The notes under the pieces are model-generated. The model did not search any database. It was given only the letters and a program-made list of their open reading frames with translations, and was not told the DNA's origin. A stretch of 40,424 bases of DNA, taken from the NCBI GenBank assembly GCA_030829545.1, contig JAURAI010000012.1, forward strand, positions 1 to 40,424, in the 5' to 3' direction. Below are positions 8,676-17,751 of this stretch, in pieces (position 1 is the stretch's first letter; each line of letters opens with the position of its first letter). The DNA comes from Candidatus Poseidonia sp. GTDB taxonomy: Archaea > Thermoplasmatota > Poseidoniia > Poseidoniales > Poseidoniaceae. Both the position numbers and the translations under genes were made by a program.

Positions 8676-9169
8676 GCCAAGATGGTGAGCCTTTGAAAGA
8701 CAAGCATCTCGCAATTCGCATTCAACAGTGCCTTGCCTTAGCCGAGGCATCCAATTGCCCACGTCGCACCTTTGGTGCCTTGCTGGTTGACCCTGCTCGA
8801 AACGTGGTACTCATGGACGGTTACAACGGAGGTCCGCGTGGTGGCGGACGACTCTGCGGGGGCGAAGAATGCCTCCGTGACACGATGAACATCACCTCGG
8901 GGACACGCGTTGAAATCGGATGTCATCACGCTGAGATGAATCTCATATGCAATGCAGCCGCCAACGGAGTATCTACCAACAATGCCTGGCTGATCGTCAC
9001 GGGTGAGCCGTGCATGATGTGTGCGAAATTGATTCACCACGCTGGCATCGAGCGCGTGGTCATCGTCGATGGAGGCTTCATGGGCGAAAACGGGGTAGGT
9101 TATCTTGAGAATCACGGCGTTGAGATTCAGCGCACGGAAGGTCCGAAGGACCCTCGTGCAGACAATTGA
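8672..9169 (+). CDS. dCMP/cytidine deaminase-family enzyme
   Basis: This is a 165-residue zinc deaminase of the CDA fold. The zinc and catalytic site is CHHAEMN (His and proton-shuttling Glu) plus GEPCMMCAKLIHHAGI (two Cys). The long insert between the first strand and HAE (GRLCGGEECLRDTM) is typical of dCMP deaminases, which convert dCMP to dUMP for thymidylate synthesis; this makes it the best guess over free-cytidine or tRNA deaminases. The start is a GTG that overlaps the folC stop codon as GTGA. The pairing with folC fits a shared role in folate-dependent thymidylate supply, though that link is inferred. Confidence 0.85.
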   Translation: MSQDGEPLKDKHLAIRIQQCLALAEASNCPRRTFGALLVDPARNVVLMDGYNGGPRGGGRLCGGEECLRDTMNITSGTRVEIGCHHAEMNLICNAAANGVSTNNAWLIVTGEPCMMCAKLIHHAGIERVVIVDGGFMGENGVGYLENHGVEIQRTEGPKDPRADN

Positions 9170-9228
9170 TCGGCGGCCGTTACCACACCTCAGATGACCA
9201 CGTTGTTTCGCCGACGGTATCCAGGGCC

Positions 9229-11058
9229 TCAGGGCGTGTAATTGATGAACATGAAAATTCCAAAGAGGAACACAAGCATTGGAACAATCAAAATCTCAAA
9301 GGTTGAACGCAGGTTGGAGAGAACATCCAATTCGGTGCCATAGTGAAGCACTGAACCTTCGCCGGTATCGGTTGAAGGAACCATGGTTACCAGAGCATTC
9401 GGAAGGGTCGGGTCAGAACCCCATGCTTCAAGGTGATCATTCTTTCTTGGTTCGCAATCACCGAGCAAATAAATCGGGTCACCAACTCCAATGCAGGTAA
9501 GATTCCATTTCCAGTCACCTCTTGTCCACTCGTCAACCACCAGACCGCGATCGATTTCCCCCTTTCGTTGTTCCCAAAGCATGGGGTCAATGAGAATGCC
9601 ACCGGTTCCATCGTGAACGATGAAGGGTACACCTCCATTTTTGGTTTCTTTGTGATTCCAGGAGCAGTGAGTATCACCATCGCTATCGGTGTTACATTCA
9701 TATTTGTAGGATTTCCACTGCCATAATACCAAGCCTTGGTGCGTTCGACCACCCACCGTCATTTCAGGCGTACCAGCGATTGAAGGTCGAACCTGCCCGA
9801 CAATCTCGGCTTGGCCGACGGCCACGCTTCGAATCGGACTGGTCGGCAAATCTTTGATGGTGCGCTGCAATTTGAATTGCTTCCATGCGGTGTAAAACCA
9901 CATCAGATTGATGATCGTAACGAAGGCGGTCATGCCCCAACCAAGCATCGTGTGGAAAAATGAACCATCACGGGCTCTCAAGTCAGCAGAGAGCCAAATG
10001 AACGAACCAGCGAAAATTACCGCACCGATGCTGTAGAGCGTAATAGTGCCCGGCTGAGGCGACCCCAAACGACTCGGATGTTCTCTGATGAGAGCCCCAT
10101 CGCCATCACCAGCGAACACTCGCTCATAGGAGGTTGGCAATGGTGGTGCTCCAAAAAGCCAATCCTTGTCTGCACTCCGTCTTGGTGAGTCCGCAGCACC
10201 TAGAACTTCGAAATTGGGGCCCATGTGTTGGAAGAAGCGCCCTTCATGACCGAGAACACCCACCCCTGAATTTGTATCCTTGGCTTTTTTCTGATTCGAG
10301 TTGCGAATGGAGCGCAAGTCATGCTTCAGGGAAGGTTCGACGCTGTACATGAAAACCAAGCCCCCAATTCCAAAGCCGAGGAGTGCAAAACGACCCCGAT
10401 CTTCTCGTTGGGTCACTTCGGGAGGTGTAGAAGTTTGAGAGAATGATGATACTTCTTGAACTGAAAGGAGTTGATAGCGGAGTGGGTATTCTTCAACCAA
10501 TACAAATGCGGTCATGACGAAATTCTCATTGCTTCCATGCCCTTCACCTTTCAGTGTCCGACTCCAACCACTGTTGCAAGATGGTTTGAAAAAATCTCCT
10601 TCCGGAGAAAGCGAATTCTCATAGGAAAAGGCAGCGGTAATTTGTTGCCCTTGGCGGTCAACCATGGTCAATCGTTGAGCATCTGCCATGTAGAATGAAT
10701 AACTCCAACTCCCTCCTCCCTCATCATTCTCAACCCATTCACAGGAATCGTATGCAATGGTACCACGTTGAAGTTCAAGATTGACGATGATGAAGGCTGC
10801 TTCTTGAGCGTATTCTTCTGGCTCATAGCCCGCTTGAACAGGCCCGTAATCATAGTCGTAAGGGTCTTGGAGTTCTGAATACAGTTCCGCTTCGTTAATC
10901 TGTGGTATATCTGGTATGGTCAGGCTCGTGGAGTAGGTGATGAATCCCACAAGGAATAACAACGCTGCAACACAATATCCGATCATGTGTTTCCATGTTG
11001 GAGGGGAAAATTGGAACAGGCCGTGGTCCAAGTCCTGTATATCAGAGTCAGTGCCCAT
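9229..11058 (-). CDS. Membrane protein with GIDE-type (MUL1-like) domain
   Basis: This is a 609-residue protein with about five membrane helices (near residues 24-46, 222-240, 338-358, 368-390 and 589-607). A secreted-side region lies between the first two. Residues about 403-585 resemble the GIDE/BAM domain known from the mitochondrial E3 ligase MUL1 and from prokaryotic membrane proteins: LPTSPIRSVAVGQAEIVG, then GLVLWQWKSYKYE, VHDGTGGILIDP and DPIYLLGDCEP. No RING finger is present, as is usual in prokaryotic members. The molecular role is unknown. The protein starts at ATG 11058 and lies downstream of tRNA-Leu on the same strand. A short, otherwise empty gap separates it from the dCMP deaminase end. 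Confidence 0.75.
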   Translation of the reverse strand: MGTDSDIQDLDHGLFQFSPPTWKHMIGYCVAALLFLVGFITYSTSLTIPDIPQINEAELYSELQDPYDYDYGPVQAGYEPEEYAQEAAFIIVNLELQRGTIAYDSCEWVENDEGGGSWSYSFYMADAQRLTMVDRQGQQITAAFSYENSLSPEGDFFKPSCNSGWSRTLKGEGHGSNENFVMTAFVLVEEYPLRYQLLSVQEVSSFSQTSTPPEVTQREDRGRFALLGFGIGGLVFMYSVEPSLKHDLRSIRNSNQKKAKDTNSGVGVLGHEGRFFQHMGPNFEVLGAADSPRRSADKDWLFGAPPLPTSYERVFAGDGDGALIREHPSRLGSPQPGTITLYSIGAVIFAGSFIWLSADLRARDGSFFHTMLGWGMTAFVTIINLMWFYTAWKQFKLQRTIKDLPTSPIRSVAVGQAEIVGQVRPSIAGTPEMTVGGRTHQGLVLWQWKSYKYECNTDSDGDTHCSWNHKETKNGGVPFIVHDGTGGILIDPMLWEQRKGEIDRGLVVDEWTRGDWKWNLTCIGVGDPIYLLGDCEPRKNDHLEAWGSDPTLPNALVTMVPSTDTGEGSVLHYGTELDVLSNLRSTFEILIVPMLVFLFGIFMFINYTP

Positions 11059-11124
11059 TGTTTGTTGGTTTTTCCTTTACATCTTAAGAGAATACCCTCA
11101 AAATGCTGGAAACAGGGTTGAAAG

Positions 11125-11206
11125 TGCCGGGGGCAGGATTCGAACCTGCGAAGCATTATGCAGAGGAGCTTGAATCCACCCCCTTTGACCACTCGGGTAC
11201 CCCGGC
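11125..11206 (-). tRNA. tRNA-Leu(CAA)
   Basis: An 82-nt cloverleaf reads from 11206 down to 11125. It has a 7-bp acceptor (GCCGGGG with CCCCGGC), a D-arm CCC/GGG with GG in the loop, anticodon loop TTCAAGC (anticodon CAA, codon UUG), a long variable arm with a 3-bp stem (GCA/TGC) and T-arm GCAGG-TTCGAAT-CCTGC. The discriminator base is A, as expected for leucine and unlike serine. The anticodon stem GTGGA/TCCTC has one T-T mismatch. CCA is not encoded and no intron is seen. Confidence 0.93.
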
Positions 11207-11239
11207 TTCTTGATTGGCCGTGAATACCTCTCTTCTTGA

Positions 11240-14200
11240 CTATTGCTCTTCTTGAGGTTGCAGGAGGTCTTGAGGAACAGGGGGTGGTAATCGTTGGTGG
11301 ACGATTCTTCGTATCTTCTCAAGATGGTAGGCTTCTTCACGTTGGAGGCGCTGTTGACGAACAACAAAGAGAATGGCAGCTGCAATCACCAAAGAGAGGA
11401 TAGAGAGACTCAATTGCGTCATCTCACCCGCAGATGTGTCCTCATTTTTTGCTTTGATATCTGCGAGAGGAATAGGCACCGATGGCGTATAATTGACAAT
11501 TTCAACATTCAATCCTAACCTGCCTGCTTTCCAGGCTTCAACATGCCACACAAAGTTGACCCATTCATCTGCTTCGAGTTCAACGAGGTCACTTGCCAAT
11601 AAAGTTCCTTCATCATCGCGCAAGTGAACGGTTGCCTCACCGGACAAAATACCCTCGTTGATGATGCGAGCATACACCGAAACATTGTCCCCGACCTCAG
11701 GGCGGTAGGGGGCTGCCGACAGGTCAGAAAAGGCCGGTTCGAACGCAACCCAAACCAGTGGAATCGTGAAGGCGTTTTCTTGTGTCCCTATGCCTCTTAA
11801 CTCGCGTCCAGAGCGATCAACGAGTTCAAACCAAACCACCAAAATGTCACTTCGCGTGAGTTGAGTTTGTTGAACGCCAAAATCAACGTTGCCGGAATAG
11901 ACCGTGTACGGACTTAAATGCTCATAGAAATCAAGCGATGTTGTTCCTTCAGTCCCCTCAACTGGCTGACCCAATCGGAAAAACACAAAATGCATTTCAA
12001 TGGGTCCGGGTGGTAAGTGGGTATCGTCGTTGACAATCACCGTCACTTCCACCTCATCCAAACCGTTGGAAGCTGGCGTGACCGCTCCTGAAAGAATATT
12101 GTTACCGTAAGGTAGACCTTCGGGGGACAGGGCCAAACGAGGCGCAATATCATCGAGTACGATTTGATAGGCTAAGGGAGTGACCTTGTAGGATTCATTG
12201 CCTATGAGTTCGACTTCCAATGCACCGTAATCGTAGTACATCACATTCTCATTCATCAAAATGTCAAACTCCATGACGCCCGTTGCTGATAGCGGCACCT
12301 CTCCTGTGCTTCTTCGTTCCCCGTCATTAAGTGACCATTCCAAGGATGCATTGGGGGGCAGGTCCTGAACCCGGTACTGAGTGTTGTTGTGGTAAAGGCC
12401 AACAGAGTGCCGAACGATATCGTTGCGATGGAACCAGTATGCTGAGCCGTTGGTTTGTCCGAATGGCGCCATCGTATCTTCGACGCTCATCCAACGCATC
12501 TCAAGGTCAGTCGTTGGTTGCCATTCGAATGAGGATAGTTGGAAGAGGCCTAAGCCGAGGTCTTGACCCTCATCGATCACGTTGAAGGAGGGAATACCGC
12601 CCCCAGAGGCAAAGCCCCAACTTGCGTTCCAGTCCAATCGGAACAAAATCGTGATGTCATAGATTGTAGCAAAATCTCGTTGGGCGATTTGAATCTCCGG
12701 GGCTTCGATGAAACAGGCCTCGTCATAGGTGGTGATTGCGAAGCGTGGCTCGTAGTGAATGTAACAACTTGATTCATTGGAACGACCAAGAAGGGCGAGC
12801 CGTAATTCATCAAGGGACTCAAGGCCGTTGGCATCAGAAAGTGTCAGTGAAAAACTGTGAGTCTTTCCAGCCAGCAGCGTTTCTTCAACTCGGTCAAGGT
12901 GAATGAATTCACTGTCCACGATGGTGTCGTATCTCGGTTGGACTGAAATCGTGGCAAAGTCTGTATCCTCTCCAAAATCACCTCCGCCCTCCAATGGATT
13001 GCCTGCCAAATCTTGGCCCCTAACAACGATGCTTGCTCGACCTTCTTGAGTTGTAGACGGCGTGACGCTGGACCATGAAAGCAGAGGAAGGTCCACTTCG
13101 GCCTGGGTGACACCAACGTTCACGCTCACCTTCTCCATCCGGTATTCCTCTTCATCCATCTGACCGTCTCGGTTTGTATCATCACGTTCTTCTAACCAGG
13201 TCCAAACTTCCAAGGGGTGAGCGAGGCCTTCTGGATCACTCAATTCAAGACGCAATGGAATGTCTTGGCCTACCATCCAGATATGGCCGTCCGCTGGGAC
13301 TTCCCTACCTGAGTCAAGAATTCGAAGCGAGCCCGTCGTTGGCTGAATGATATCGTAGAGAAGACGGACGGGTGAAAGGATGACCGTCATGTCGTTGCTG
13401 GTCGAAGCATTCACTCCGGTCTCACCACGACGTGAGATGCTCGGGCGCAGTTCCAGCCATGTATCACTGGTGATGATTTCATCAGCCCCGGGAGTATCGA
13501 TATCAACTGTAAACCGGCCGTCTGCATCAACCTCCACCGTCCAATGTTGAGACCAGTTCACCGGTTCGCCCATCCATTCATCGACACCTCCGGAGAGATT
13601 CTTGGGGGGAACTGCTCGCATCGTCACGGTGATTTCGGCTTGACCTGCTTTGACCCACTGACCGGGAATGCCTTCGATGCGAACGCGGCCCTCCGCAGTC
13701 ATCTCTTCTCCAGAGGACAAATGGTAGGGCCACAAGGGGTTGGACCAGTCATCAAGACGTCGATTCAAGTCATCGGTGACTTTGAAATCAATGACTTCCA
13801 TGTCGTTTTCCACTTCATTGAAGGCCGTCTTTGAGACAAAATGTGCGGGCCCAACAACCAAATCTTCAGTATCGGTTGCCTGCGATAAAATATGAAGGTC
13901 GTCAACATCATCAAGCAGCCATGTGCTTGTGAGTGACCACGTCACCGTACAGGTATTTTGAGTACATGATACTGAAGATGCATTGGCGTTCAGCGCGGCT
14001 AATCCTGACCCCTTTAATTGAACAAAACGGGGCGTAGTATCCAATCTGTCAACCTTGAGATGAATCATGGCTTCATCTGTGGTCTTGGTTCTCGACAACC
14101 ACAATTCAATGGTGGAGATGTCGGGGGCATCCTCGGTTGAATCCAATGGATTGGACCGTTGATGACTTGAGACGAAGGTGACGCTTTCTTCGGGCAACCA

Positions 14201-17200
14201 GCGAGTGTGGGATGGAGCTTCAATCGTCTCGGTCATTAACGGGGCTGAAGTTGCCCAAAGGTCAACTTTGAGCCCTCCTGAAGCCGTGGCCACATGAAGC
14301 GGAATGTCAAGGGTAGCCCTTACGTCTTGGCCTGAAGAGGCTGCTTTGGCTTGATTGAGGAGGCTTGCATTCATTGCGACCTCTACCATTTGATTCGATG
14401 GAAGATGTTGAAGATTCATCACTTTCACATCGCCAGAACCGAAAAGTTCCACCTCAATGGTGCAGGCATACAAGGTCATGTTGGAGGAATAGGTTGAGCG
14501 TACCTGTGCCTGTGGACAGGCTTGAGCACTTTGGTGGTGGATGACTCGTGAACTATCTTCAACCGAATATGACACTCCGTTTATCGAAACTTCAGTGGAT
14601 GCGCTTGCATTGGATACGAGAAGAGCAAAGGTCGGACCTTTTGCTTGGGTAGAAGGTGGACCTTTGCTGAGCGTGGTGTAGTTGAAGTGCAGTGAATCAT
14701 TGTTCAGGGCGTAACGCAATGCAGGGGCGTAAGGATCCCAATTTGACGTCGTTCCTAGGTAATCAACATCGGCGAAATATTGATTCAAGCCGAAGGTCGC
14801 ACTCATCGACCCCACGGGCCAGTCAAAGACGGAGAGATTGTTCCAACCGAGATGGATCTCTGGGGCGGTTGTCGGTTTGAAACAATCAAGACTTACCTTG
14901 GCGCGCTCGAAGGTTTCTCCGCCCTGTGCTTGAATGGAAAGAGGGCGGGAAAGTTCTGGCTTGTCAAGCAAGGAATAATTCAACAAGGTCATGAACGGTC
15001 GGGATTCGTGGTAGGAAGTGAACAATTGTGCGTTGGTTGTCGTCCACGTGAGGTTGTTGCCATAGGTAACGATTCGAAAACCGTCGTGGGGACAAAAATT
15101 CATCGATGGCAATTCAATATCAAAGGGTCCTGAGACCACGAGGTGGCCTTTGTTGTCAACCGTTGAAACGTTGATGACATCGCTGTAATGACGCAGGTGT
15201 TCTGCATCAAGATAGTGCGTTCGTCCAACGCTCAAACTGTGAATGAGAGGGGTCACGTAGGTGTCGTTGGTGGCTATACGAACTCGCAGATGCAGGTTAG
15301 GATGTTCGTTTGTGTCAATGGCAAGGTGGGCTGGAAGTGAAAGATTTTGATGTCCGATGATGGGCTGGAGGTTGGAATCCAAGACATCGAGTGCAAGCGT
15401 TGTTCCTTGAGGCTGTTCGTACCAACCATCGACCCAACCGTAACCAAACATTGGGTCGGGGAACACTGCAGACGAAGTCCACTCCCCCTGTGGCTCGAAG
15501 ATATCGACTTCAATGCCGGCATCATCAATGTACCATCCATCTGCCTCAACATAGGTGTCAGAGAAGAAGGAAAAGCGGGCACGGACGGCCATGCCCGAAA
15601 GGTTGGAGACATCATAGGTTTTGAGCTCATAAGGGCGAGGATTTGACGTCCCACAACCACCTTGAACACTTGAACCGTCGATGATTCCTTGGTTGAAGAA
15701 AGGTGAATTTACGTTCACCGTAGAGATTTGGTCGTGAAATTGTTGAGTTTCTGCTGGCAGAAGCCACCAATTGTCTCCACCATCGGTTGACATTGAAACC
15801 GCACCTCCGTCCCAATTTGCTTCTGCACAGATCCATGAACGGAAGGCCAAGCGCGAGGTCGCATTCAGTGGAATCGTGTATTCGGGCGTCGTGAGGTGCG
15901 TGTAGATATTGTTGGCATAGCGCGTTGTCAGGTTGATGGCTGCTCCTTGGTCACTGGAATAGAAGACGCCGGGTCCATAGCCCGAAGTATTGCCAATTCG
16001 ACCGATTTCCCATGCTTGTACACCCGTTCCTTCAATGGACCAGCCTGCTGGAGTCGTAAGGGATTGTTCAAAGGATTCAGAGGTGTTGGAAGGTCCGTTA
16101 CGACCAAAATCCATGGTCCAGTTCCATTCGTTAGCGTAGGTGGAATTGGGACCTTTCCATCCACTTTCGTGACCCCACAAACCGTCGGGCTGCTGCGAGA
16201 AATTAGCGAGTGTGACCTGTTCTGCTTGAGCCGTTCCGTGACGATGGTGGAGTGTGATGTCATCAAGAGCGATTCCTTCCCAACCCGAGGAGCCGTAGCC
16301 GCCGTAGCCTGTTTGTTGATTTGTGTTGAGGGTAAATCGAAACAGTGCATTTGATGCATTTTGATGCGATGAAAGACTTGCTGGAAGCGAGTAGAGAACG
16401 GGCACCCAACCCAGTGATTCATCTCCGTAAAAGGTCCCCTGCCAGTTAAATCCGTTTCCTGGAAGCCCAGGGATGCCAGAAATCAGGCGCCATGTGCTCC
16501 CGTTGTCGACGCTTACCGATGTGAGTAAATTGTCCGCATAGCTGCCTTCAAGATCCCAGTTTGCCCAAATTTCGACGTCGAGCGTCCCTGAGTATCCTGA
16601 GATATCAGAATGCAGGTAAAGAATGCCTTGGGCATTATTTGCATAATTCCCGTTCATGTTGCCGTGGAACCACGCTCCGGGGAGGTCACCCTGATTGGTG
16701 AGGCTCAGGTTATCGATGTACCATCCGTTACGATGACCTGAGGTGGATGAAGTTTGGAAACAGAACCTGAGTTCAAGGGTTGAACCTGTGATTACCAGTT
16801 GGTCATCCAGGGAAAATTGAACCGATGTCCATCCTTCAGAAGCACCTGCCCATGATTGCAACGGTGCTCCAGAGGTCCCCGTTACGTTGGAATAGCCCGA
16901 ATCAGGAAGGATAGAGTCCCATTGGCCGCCGAGAATGCGTATCTCAACCCATGCCGCATCACCGTCCTGAAGTGAGAGCCAATGATCGAAGGTGAGCTGA
17001 AATTGGCCGATGAAATCTGGAACGTCCCACACTGGAGATATGAGACACCCGCTCATGTTCGCGTCAAGTCCACCGCGACCTTGCGTGGCCAAGACATGCT
17101 GCCCTTCGGTAGCCTGGGTTGGTGTACCGTTTGCAGCAGTACTTCCGTTGGGTTGCTCGATGTTCCAAACGGGATGGTCCGGCCCGATTCCTCGCCACCC

Positions 17201-17623
17201 TACGGGCGTTTTGACCAGTGTTTCAAAATCCGTCAATGAGGTTAGTGAGGAGGGGGTTGCCAGACTGAGTTGGCCACCTTGGCCGATACCTTGGGTTCCG
17301 TTGTGTTGACCGTTCCAACCAGAATTTGAATCCATTCCGAAGTGAGCCGAAGCGTCTGGACTTGCAGACCAACGCGGTGAGACATCAATTCCACCCTCGG
17401 TAAAGGACCGATTGTATGGAATGGAAAGCATCCCAGAATCGGTAATGTTCACGGCAGTTTGGTTGACGTTTGGGGCAAAGATACGCGTTGAGGCTTGTGA
17501 TGGAAGAGGTTGATGGTCGTTTGAGAGAAGCGGTGTCGTAGGCACCATGACCATCATGAGGCACATGAAAAGCGCACGAATCGCCCCGCCACGGGACAAA
17601 ATCATGGACTCCTGGCGTGTCAT
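11240..17623 (-). CDS. Giant membrane-anchored surface protein (2127 aa)
   Basis: A hydrophobic signal segment (ALFMCLMMVMVPTTPLL) precedes a very long extracellular region, one C-terminal membrane helix (LSLSILSLVIAAAILFVV) and a basic cytoplasmic tail. The N-terminal third holds several MAM/immune-inhibitor-A-like jelly-roll modules, recognisable by NGWYIDNLSL, GWEGIALDDITL and ADGWYIDDAGIEV. An EF-hand-like calcium loop DTNRDGQMDEEE follows later, and a CARDB-like module (LSAAPYRPEVGDNVSVYARI) lies just before the membrane helix. Many N-glycosylation sequons are present. A role in adhesion or the cell envelope is inferred; no catalytic domain was recognised. The start ATG 17623 has an SD (GAGGTG) 8 nt upstream that lies in a perfect hairpin. 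tRNA-Leu follows 34 nt after the stop. Confidence 0.85.
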   Translation of the reverse strand: MTRQESMILSRGGAIRALFMCLMMVMVPTTPLLSNDHQPLPSQASTRIFAPNVNQTAVNITDSGMLSIPYNRSFTEGGIDVSPRWSASPDASAHFGMDSNSGWNGQHNGTQGIGQGGQLSLATPSSLTSLTDFETLVKTPVGWRGIGPDHPVWNIEQPNGSTAANGTPTQATEGQHVLATQGRGGLDANMSGCLISPVWDVPDFIGQFQLTFDHWLSLQDGDAAWVEIRILGGQWDSILPDSGYSNVTGTSGAPLQSWAGASEGWTSVQFSLDDQLVITGSTLELRFCFQTSSTSGHRNGWYIDNLSLTNQGDLPGAWFHGNMNGNYANNAQGILYLHSDISGYSGTLDVEIWANWDLEGSYADNLLTSVSVDNGSTWRLISGIPGLPGNGFNWQGTFYGDESLGWVPVLYSLPASLSSHQNASNALFRFTLNTNQQTGYGGYGSSGWEGIALDDITLHHRHGTAQAEQVTLANFSQQPDGLWGHESGWKGPNSTYANEWNWTMDFGRNGPSNTSESFEQSLTTPAGWSIEGTGVQAWEIGRIGNTSGYGPGVFYSSDQGAAINLTTRYANNIYTHLTTPEYTIPLNATSRLAFRSWICAEANWDGGAVSMSTDGGDNWWLLPAETQQFHDQISTVNVNSPFFNQGIIDGSSVQGGCGTSNPRPYELKTYDVSNLSGMAVRARFSFFSDTYVEADGWYIDDAGIEVDIFEPQGEWTSSAVFPDPMFGYGWVDGWYEQPQGTTLALDVLDSNLQPIIGHQNLSLPAHLAIDTNEHPNLHLRVRIATNDTYVTPLIHSLSVGRTHYLDAEHLRHYSDVINVSTVDNKGHLVVSGPFDIELPSMNFCPHDGFRIVTYGNNLTWTTTNAQLFTSYHESRPFMTLLNYSLLDKPELSRPLSIQAQGGETFERAKVSLDCFKPTTAPEIHLGWNNLSVFDWPVGSMSATFGLNQYFADVDYLGTTSNWDPYAPALRYALNNDSLHFNYTTLSKGPPSTQAKGPTFALLVSNASASTEVSINGVSYSVEDSSRVIHHQSAQACPQAQVRSTYSSNMTLYACTIEVELFGSGDVKVMNLQHLPSNQMVEVAMNASLLNQAKAASSGQDVRATLDIPLHVATASGGLKVDLWATSAPLMTETIEAPSHTRWLPEESVTFVSSHQRSNPLDSTEDAPDISTIELWLSRTKTTDEAMIHLKVDRLDTTPRFVQLKGSGLAALNANASSVSCTQNTCTVTWSLTSTWLLDDVDDLHILSQATDTEDLVVGPAHFVSKTAFNEVENDMEVIDFKVTDDLNRRLDDWSNPLWPYHLSSGEEMTAEGRVRIEGIPGQWVKAGQAEITVTMRAVPPKNLSGGVDEWMGEPVNWSQHWTVEVDADGRFTVDIDTPGADEIITSDTWLELRPSISRRGETGVNASTSNDMTVILSPVRLLYDIIQPTTGSLRILDSGREVPADGHIWMVGQDIPLRLELSDPEGLAHPLEVWTWLEERDDTNRDGQMDEEEYRMEKVSVNVGVTQAEVDLPLLSWSSVTPSTTQEGRASIVVRGQDLAGNPLEGGGDFGEDTDFATISVQPRYDTIVDSEFIHLDRVEETLLAGKTHSFSLTLSDANGLESLDELRLALLGRSNESSCYIHYEPRFAITTYDEACFIEAPEIQIAQRDFATIYDITILFRLDWNASWGFASGGGIPSFNVIDEGQDLGLGLFQLSSFEWQPTTDLEMRWMSVEDTMAPFGQTNGSAYWFHRNDIVRHSVGLYHNNTQYRVQDLPPNASLEWSLNDGERRSTGEVPLSATGVMEFDILMNENVMYYDYGALEVELIGNESYKVTPLAYQIVLDDIAPRLALSPEGLPYGNNILSGAVTPASNGLDEVEVTVIVNDDTHLPPGPIEMHFVFFRLGQPVEGTEGTTSLDFYEHLSPYTVYSGNVDFGVQQTQLTRSDILVVWFELVDRSGRELRGIGTQENAFTIPLVWVAFEPAFSDLSAAPYRPEVGDNVSVYARIINEGILSGEATVHLRDDEGTLLASDLVELEADEWVNFVWHVEAWKAGRLGLNVEIVNYTPSVPIPLADIKAKNEDTSAGEMTQLSLSILSLVIAAAILFVVRQQRLQREEAYHLEKIRRIVHQRLPPPVPQDLLQPQEEQ

Positions 17624-17631
17624 ACTTGTTA

Positions 17632-17650
17632 CACCTCGCTTTGCGAGGTG
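17632..17650 (-). promoter_or_regulatory. Hairpin covering the SD of the giant surface-protein gene
   Basis: On the minus strand CACCTCGC and GCGAGGTG form a perfect 8-bp stem with an AAA loop. The 3' arm contains GAGGTG, the SD-like sequence, 8 nt before the ATG at 17623. In the mRNA the ribosome binding site would therefore be paired, as in translational switches. No T-run follows on either strand, so a simple terminator is less likely. Confidence 0.5.
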
Positions 17651-17751
17651 CAGTAGTTGGATATGAAGGGATGTCTATGCTGCGTCAGAGGAGTCGTCGT
17701 GCTGAAGAAGGAGGAAGAGGGTTCAAATCCCGTCACCTCCACGACCCGTTA

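Noticed and set aside
17643-17746. Possible tRNA, suggested by GGGTTCAAATCCC and the acceptor-like pair GCGAGGTG ... CACCTCC
   Set aside because: The T-stem pairs only three bases, no D-arm or plausible anticodon arm forms (best loop would need anticodon ATG), and the acceptor ends mismatch. Introns or permutation do not repair it. GCGAGGTG is better explained as one arm of the SD-masking hairpin.
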